A stretch of DNA of 10,485 nucleotides from Deltaproteobacteria bacterium. GTDB lineage: Bacteria > Myxococcota_A > UBA796 > UBA2385. Shown here in pieces: positions 6,296 through 10,485 of this stretch. Position numbers and translations under genes: made by a program. The notes below the pieces were generated by a model. That model was not told where the DNA came from and searched no databases. It saw only the letters and a list, made by a program, of their open reading frames with translations. Numbering within the stretch: position 1 is the stretch's first letter; each line of letters opens with the position of its first letter. The stretch is taken from contig RFKJ01000576.1 of NCBI GenBank assembly GCA_003694325.1, positions 1 to 10,485 of the forward strand. Reading direction: 5' to 3'.

Positions 6296-7462
6296 ATGCC
6301 GATCGACTTCCTCCTCCTGCGACAGCTCCTCGAGGCGTTGCCGGATGCCGTGCTGCTCGTCGACGAGACCGGCACCATCATCCTGGCCAACGCCGCGACC
6401 CGGCGGATCTTCGGCTACGAGCCGTCGGAGCTGCTGGGGATGTCCGTCGAGATGCTGGTGCCCCCGGAACACCGGGCGCGGCACGCACGGTTGCGGACCG
6501 CCGACAGGGGGACCGGCCCTCGCCCCATGGGCAGCGGGCTGGTGATCGAGGGCCTGCGCAAGGACGGCAGCCGGATCCCCCTCGACGTCCAGCTCGCCCC
6601 CGTCATGCACGAAGAGCGCCCCCACATCGCCGCCGTCGCCCGGGACGTCCGCCACATCGTGTCGCTGCAGGACGAACTCGCCCGGTACGCCGAGAAGCTG
6701 GAGGAGGAGCTGGCCCGCTCCGAACAGCGCCGGGTCGAACTCGAAGCCCTCAACGAGGACAAGAACCGGCTGCTCGGCGTGGCCGCCCACGACCTGCGCA
6801 ACCCCCTGGCCGGCCTGCGGGCCTTCGCCGACCTGCTGGAGAGCGGCTTCATCGGTGGCCTGGCCGACTCGCATCGGCCGCTGGTCCACGAGATCTCCCG
6901 GTCCATCGACTACATGTCGACGCTGGTCGACGAGCTGCTCGACTGGGCGGCCATCCAGTCCGGCCACATGCAGCTTCGACCCACCGACGTCGACCTGGCC
7001 GACCTCGTCGCCGATGTCGTGACGGTCGAGGCCCTCGCCGCCCAGGCCCGCGGCATCCACATCTCGACCCACATCGACGCCGACCTGGACCGGGCCTGGC
7101 TGGACCCCGCCAAGATCAAGCAGGTGGTCCACAACCTCGTCAGCAACGCCGTGCGGTTCTCCCCCGACGGCGGCGTCGTCGACATCGCCTTGCGGCGACG
7201 CGGCGACATGATCGAGCTGTCGGTCCGCGACCACGGCCCCGGCGTCCCCGAAGAATTCCGCGACCGGCTGTTCCAGCCCTTCGAGCGCAGCGCCGACCAG
7301 GACACCCAGGGTACGGGGCTCGGCCTGGCCATCGTCCACCAGATCGTGCTGCACCACGGCGGCAGCATCGAGGTAGAACAGGCCGCGGGGGGTGGCGCGC
7401 GCTTCGTCGTCACCCTGCCGCGGGACGGACGCGACATCGATGGCGAGGCCGCGGCGTCCTGA
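6296..7462 (+). CDS. Soluble PAS-domain sensor histidine kinase
   Basis: This 388-residue cytoplasmic sensor kinase should autophosphorylate on a histidine and pass the phosphate to a response regulator, none of which is encoded in view. There is no membrane segment. The PAS domain spans about residues 8-122 ('DAVLLVDETGTIILAN', then FGYEPSELLG at 39-48, LRKDGS at 87-92). A charged coiled coil spans about 123-158. The HisKA dimerisation domain carries the H-box HDLRNPL with His165. The ATPase domain carries the N-box with N280 and N284, the G1 box DHGPGVP (312-318), an F-box near FQPF (326-329) and the G2 box GTGLGLA (339-345). The ATG at 6296 begins the PAS helix directly; an upstream start at 6170 would add a low-complexity tail. 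There is no clear ribosome-binding site. The stop is 20 nt before msrA, so the two are probably co-transcribed. His63 aligns with the heme ligand of FixL, but that residue is also common in PAS domains without heme. Confidence 0.92.
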   Translation: MPIDFLLLRQLLEALPDAVLLVDETGTIILANAATRRIFGYEPSELLGMSVEMLVPPEHRARHARLRTADRGTGPRPMGSGLVIEGLRKDGSRIPLDVQLAPVMHEERPHIAAVARDVRHIVSLQDELARYAEKLEEELARSEQRRVELEALNEDKNRLLGVAAHDLRNPLAGLRAFADLLESGFIGGLADSHRPLVHEISRSIDYMSTLVDELLDWAAIQSGHMQLRPTDVDLADLVADVVTVEALAAQARGIHISTHIDADLDRAWLDPAKIKQVVHNLVSNAVRFSPDGGVVDIALRRRGDMIELSVRDHGPGVPEEFRDRLFQPFERSADQDTQGTGLGLAIVHQIVLHHGGSIEVEQAAGGGARFVVTLPRDGRDIDGEAAAS

Positions 7463-7482
7463 CCCTCCAGCCCGACGCCCCC

Positions 7483-8145
7483 ATGTTCTTCGACCGCATC
7501 CTCGCTCCCCGCATGGTCACCGCCGACGAGGCCCTCCCCGGCCGCGACCGGCCGGCCTTCGACGTGCCCGACACCCACGCCGTGCACGGCCACCGGATCC
7601 GCCCGCCCTTTCCCGAGGGGCTGGAGCGGGCCATCTTCGGCATGGGCTGCTTCTGGGGGGCCGAGCGTCGCTTCTGGCAGGTCCCCGGTGTCTACAGCAC
7701 GGCCGTCGGCTACGCTGGCGGGTTCACGCCCCATCCCACCTATGAAGAGACCTGCACCGGGCGCACCGGCCACGCCGAAGTCGTGCTCGTCGTCTTCGAT
7801 CCCGCCACCGTACCCTACGACCGGCTGCTGGCCACCTTCTGGGAGGGCCACGATCCGACCCAGGGCATGCGCCAGGGCAACGACGTCGGCACCCAGTACC
7901 GCAGCGCGATCTACACCTTCGGCGAGGCCCAGCACGCGGCCGCCCTGGCCAGCCGGGACCGCTACCAGCGGGCCCTCCACGCCGCCGGCCACCGTCGGGA
8001 GATCACCACGGAGATCAAGCCGGCGGGAGAGTTCTGGTACGCCGAGGCAAACCACCAGCAGTACCTCCACAAGAACCCGGGCGGCTACTGCGGGTTGGGG
8101 GGCACCGGGGTGTCCTGCCCGGTGGGGGTCGAGGTCGAGGGCTGA
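7483..8145 (+). CDS. msrA: Peptide-methionine (S)-S-oxide reductase MsrA
   Basis: This 220-residue cytoplasmic enzyme reduces the S-epimer of methionine sulfoxide in proteins and free methionine, and is recycled by thioredoxin. The catalytic motif GCFWG (55-59) contains the nucleophile Cys56. C-terminal Cys203 (in GGYCGLGG) and Cys212 are placed like the two recycling cysteines of the E. coli-type enzyme. Other family hallmarks are GYAGG (77-81), TGHAE (95-99), HDPTQ (123-127), GMRQGNDVGTQYRSAIY (128-144) and HQQYLHKNPGGYC (191-203). The N-terminal extension 'ADEALPGR' also matches the E. coli-type long form, which supports the ATG at 7483. There is no signal peptide, and no MsrB domain is fused. 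The gene follows the kinase by 20 nt without a clear ribosome-binding site. It converges on the GH92 gene. Confidence 0.97.
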   Translation: MFFDRILAPRMVTADEALPGRDRPAFDVPDTHAVHGHRIRPPFPEGLERAIFGMGCFWGAERRFWQVPGVYSTAVGYAGGFTPHPTYEETCTGRTGHAEVVLVVFDPATVPYDRLLATFWEGHDPTQGMRQGNDVGTQYRSAIYTFGEAQHAAALASRDRYQRALHAAGHRREITTEIKPAGEFWYAEANHQQYLHKNPGGYCGLGGTGVSCPVGVEVEG

Positions 8146-8173
8146 TCCGACCCCGCATGGATGAGCCGCCGGA

Positions 8174-8196
8174 CCGGGCCCCGGGGTTGCGCCCGG
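8174..8196. terminator. Possible bidirectional hairpin between msrA and the GH92 gene
   Basis: CCGGGC (8174-8179) and GCCCGG (8191-8196) can pair into a 6-bp stem with an 11-nt loop, inside the 55-nt gap between two convergent stop codons. The location suits a shared terminator. There is no T-run on either strand, so intrinsic termination is doubtful. Confidence 0.25.
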
Positions 8197-8200
8197 CGCG

Positions 8201-10485
8201 CTACTCCTCCGGCCATCCCGCCGGCTCGGTCCCCAGCGTCAGCTCCAGCGTGCCCCCGGCGAGCAGCTCGTCGTGGGAGAGGCTGCTGCGGTCGAACACC
8301 TCCCCGTCGAGCCGCGCCGACTGGATGTAGATGGCGTCGTCGGTCTCCCGCTCGGCGAGGATGGTGAAGGTGGCCCCGCCCTGGTCGGGGTGCAGGTGGA
8401 TGTCGACCCGATCGAAGCGCGGAGTGGTGATGTCGTACCGGCCATCGCCGGGTGCGATGGGGTACAGCCCCATCGCCAGCAGCGCGTACCAGGCGCTGGT
8501 GGCACCGGCATCGTCGTTGCCCGGCAGCCCGCCGGGATCAGCCGAGAACGCGCCGTCGAGCAGCGCCGCCACCCGCTCCTGGGTGCGCCAGGCCGCACCG
8601 ACCCGGTTGTAGAGCATGGGCGTGTGGAAGCCGGGCTCGTTGGACGGGTCGAAGTGGCCTTCGTCGAAGAAGGCGTCGAGCTTGTCGACCATCGCCTGGG
8701 GCCCACCCATGGCCGCCGCCAGCCCGTCCACGTCGTGGGGCACCGAGAAGCTGTAGATCCACGACGTCGACTCGACGAAGTCCGTCCCCGACGTGGGGTC
8801 GAAGGGCTCCACCCAGGAACCGTCCCGGTTCCGCCCGCGCATGAAGCCGACCTCCGGGTCCCAGTGGTTGCGCCAGTTGCCGGATCGGGCGTCGTAGGCG
8901 GTCGCGTCGTCCGTGCGCCCCAACGCCTCGGCCAGGCGCGCCGTCGCCCAGTCGTCGTAGGCATACTCCAGCGTCATGGAGGCCGACTGGTCACGATCAC
9001 AGTCGTGCGAGACGAAGCCCCCTTCGCGATACTCCGGCGGCGTGCCGAGGTTGAAGTAGCCGCAGAAGGGTTCGATGAGCCACTCCTCGGTGTCCTGCCG
9101 GCCGGCCTTGTCCACCGCCTCCCACGCCAGCGCCTCGTCGTAGTCGGCAAACCCCTTGACCCGCGCGTCCGCGATGATCGGGACGGCGTGGTTGCCGGTC
9201 ATCACGCGGGAGTAGCCCGTCGCCATCCACGAGCACTTCGGCAGCCAGCCGCCCTGCTCGTAGGCGTACAACATCGAGGCCACCCGATCGTCGACGGTTT
9301 CCGGCTGCAACACGGTCGAAAGCGGATGCGTCGTCCGAAAGGTGTCCCACATGCACCAGTCGTCGGCGTAGAAGTGGCGGTCTGCGCACAGTTCCCCCGT
9401 CTCGGCGCGGCCCGCGCTGCCCGACGTGAACACACCGCCGCTCTCGCGAAAGTCGGTCGGCTGCATGAAGCTGTGGTACAGCGCCGTGTAGAACCGGGTC
9501 CTGTCGTCGTCGCTGCCTCCCTCCACCTCGACCCGGGACAAGAGGCACCCCCACTCCTGCCGGGCCGCCTCGCGGACCTGTTCGAGGCTGCGGCCCTCGA
9601 CCTCCTCGTCGAGGTGGGCCCGCGCCTGCTCGACGCTGACCAGGGACAACCCCACCCGCACCTCCACCGGATCCTCGGAGGCCTCCACCTCGAACCAGGC
9701 AGCACTGTCGGCGCCTTCGATCTCGTCCAGGTCGTCGTGGTAGGACGTCGTCGAGCCCTGTCCCTGGAGCATGCCGTGGTCGATGAGCGGCCGGGACAGT
9801 CGGATCGCGTAGTACACCGTGACCTGGCCGGTCACGCCCGGGGCGTCGTCGAGGGCCACCGAGAGCAGCGGGTGGACGTTGTACACCCCGAACCCCTCGA
9901 TGTTCCGGCTGTCCACGATGGAGATCCGCCCGCCCAGGGAATCGCCGCGGGTGTGCCCGACGTCCAGCAGGACGCGGGGGGGCCTGCCGGCCTCATAGGT
10001 GTAGCGATGGATCGCGGCGTGGCGCGCCGCCGTCAGCTCGACCCGCACCCCCGGATCGTCGAGGGTGACAGCGTAGTAGCCGACCTCGGCCGTCTCGTTG
10101 CCGTGGTCGAAGTGCGAGGCGTAGTCCTCGACCGGCCCCGACGGCTCCCGGGAGAACGGCTGCAACAGGATGTGGCTGTAGCCGTTGAGCGACCCGCCGG
10201 GCCCCTCGAGGTGGGTGTGGGAGAAGCCCTCGATGGCATCGGAATCGTAGTCGTAGGCGTCGATGCTGCCCGACTCGACGACGCTGTCGGGGCTGAGCTT
10301 GACCATGCCGTGGGGCAGCATCGGTCCGGGGATGGTGTTGCCGCTGCCCCGAGTGCCGATGAGCGGGTCGACGAAGTCGACGACCGAGCCATCGCCGGGG
10401 CAGAAGTCCGACCAGACCTGCTGGCGCCGTCCCAGGGCGCAGGTGGGCGCGGCGGTGTCGTCGCCGCCAGTCGCAGCGGAGGAGG
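8201..10485 (-). CDS. GH92-family alpha-mannosidase, N-terminus beyond window edge
   Basis: This is a predicted calcium-dependent exo-alpha-mannosidase of glycoside hydrolase family 92, probably exported; 760 residues are seen and the start lies past the right edge. The first visible residues are a Ser/Ala/Thr/Gly/Asp-rich linker, as expected after an export or lipoprotein signal. The N-terminal beta-sandwich domain opens with VVDFVDPLIGT (34-44), GNT (48-50) and PHGMVKLSPD (57-66), near-identical to the family pattern. The helical catalytic domain shows DDWCMWDTFRTTHPL (375-389), LPKCSW (414-419), TGNHAVPIIADA (429-440), TLEYAYDDWA (504-513), ESTSWIYSFSVPHD (571-584), SNEP (614-617) and LPGNDDAGATSAWYA (653-667). 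The GNDD aspartates correspond to the general-base region; the glutamate of ESTSW probably corresponds to the acid. The stop is 55 nt from the convergent msrA stop. Linkage specificity cannot be read from sequence. Confidence 0.93.
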   Translation of the reverse strand, partial: SSAATGGDDTAAPTCALGRRQQVWSDFCPGDGSVVDFVDPLIGTRGSGNTIPGPMLPHGMVKLSPDSVVESGSIDAYDYDSDAIEGFSHTHLEGPGGSLNGYSHILLQPFSREPSGPVEDYASHFDHGNETAEVGYYAVTLDDPGVRVELTAARHAAIHRYTYEAGRPPRVLLDVGHTRGDSLGGRISIVDSRNIEGFGVYNVHPLLSVALDDAPGVTGQVTVYYAIRLSRPLIDHGMLQGQGSTTSYHDDLDEIEGADSAAWFEVEASEDPVEVRVGLSLVSVEQARAHLDEEVEGRSLEQVREAARQEWGCLLSRVEVEGGSDDDRTRFYTALYHSFMQPTDFRESGGVFTSGSAGRAETGELCADRHFYADDWCMWDTFRTTHPLSTVLQPETVDDRVASMLYAYEQGGWLPKCSWMATGYSRVMTGNHAVPIIADARVKGFADYDEALAWEAVDKAGRQDTEEWLIEPFCGYFNLGTPPEYREGGFVSHDCDRDQSASMTLEYAYDDWATARLAEALGRTDDATAYDARSGNWRNHWDPEVGFMRGRNRDGSWVEPFDPTSGTDFVESTSWIYSFSVPHDVDGLAAAMGGPQAMVDKLDAFFDEGHFDPSNEPGFHTPMLYNRVGAAWRTQERVAALLDGAFSADPGGLPGNDDAGATSAWYALLAMGLYPIAPGDGRYDITTPRFDRVDIHLHPDQGGATFTILAERETDDAIYIQSARLDGEVFDRSSLSHDELLAGGTLELTLGTEPAGWPEE

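Noticed and set aside
5374..8145. Very long plus-strand open frame that runs through the kinase region into msrA
   Set aside because: Only its last 220 codons resemble a protein (MsrA). The rest is Arg/Pro/Ser-rich and lies antisense to the arylsulfotransferase or out of frame with the kinase, as expected in GC-rich DNA with few stops.
8146..8200. Small gene or RNA between msrA and the GH92 gene
   Set aside because: The gap is 55 nt and holds only a short GC hairpin; a plus-strand frame from 8161 runs into the antisense of the GH92 gene and has no protein-like character.
1..10485. Defence island, CRISPR, phage or mobile element
   Set aside because: No direct-repeat arrays, transposase, integrase, nuclease-helicase pairs or toxin-antitoxin genes are seen; all genes fit transport, ester, signalling, repair or glycosidase families.

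Overview
This window is GC-rich, densely packed chromosomal DNA from a bacterium. Two predicted lipoproteins sit in a Gly/Ala/Asp-rich proteome style, start codons are often GTG, and 4-nt gene overlaps are common. This is compatible with a Myxococcota or other 'deltaproteobacterial' lineage, but no marker gene is present and the assignment is only an impression. I see no RNA gene, insertion sequence, CRISPR array, phage gene or attachment site.

Layout: positions 1-6029 hold a run of six minus-strand genes. In transcription order they are an arylsulfotransferase-like lipoprotein (start near 6029), a calcineurin-like metallophosphoesterase (start 4680), a SRPBCC/START-like small protein (start 3695), an ABC transporter ATPase (start 3082), an ABC-2/NatB-like permease (GTG start 2339) and a second ABC-2 permease (start 1188) that runs off the left edge. 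The first two overlap by ATGA, the second and third are 10 nt apart, and the three ABC genes overlap by GTGA and ATGA. An 85-nt gap (3083-3167) splits the run into a probable secreted-esterase unit and a probable exporter unit. Positions 6030-6295 form a divergent intergenic region. Positions 6296-8145 carry two plus-strand genes 20 nt apart: a soluble PAS-type histidine kinase and a complete methionine sulfoxide reductase A (msrA). Positions 8201-10485 carry a convergent minus-strand GH92-family glycosidase whose N-terminus lies beyond the right edge.

How they may work together: the ATPase and two dissimilar permeases should form one NatAB-type heteromeric exporter. The arylsulfotransferase-like protein and the phosphoesterase are translationally coupled and both look exported, so they may act on the same extracytoplasmic ester chemistry. 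The kinase has no response regulator in view; its partner must be elsewhere. Its PAS domain keeps the histidine that binds heme in FixL, and the adjacent msrA repairs oxidised methionine, so redox or oxygen sensing is a testable idea and nothing more. GH92 enzymes are exo-acting alpha-mannosidases, here predicted to be extracytoplasmic.

I found no convincing new multi-gene system. The points most worth a second look are the altered third motif of the phosphoesterase, the possible C-terminal fusion of the truncated permease, and the PAS kinase/msrA pair.
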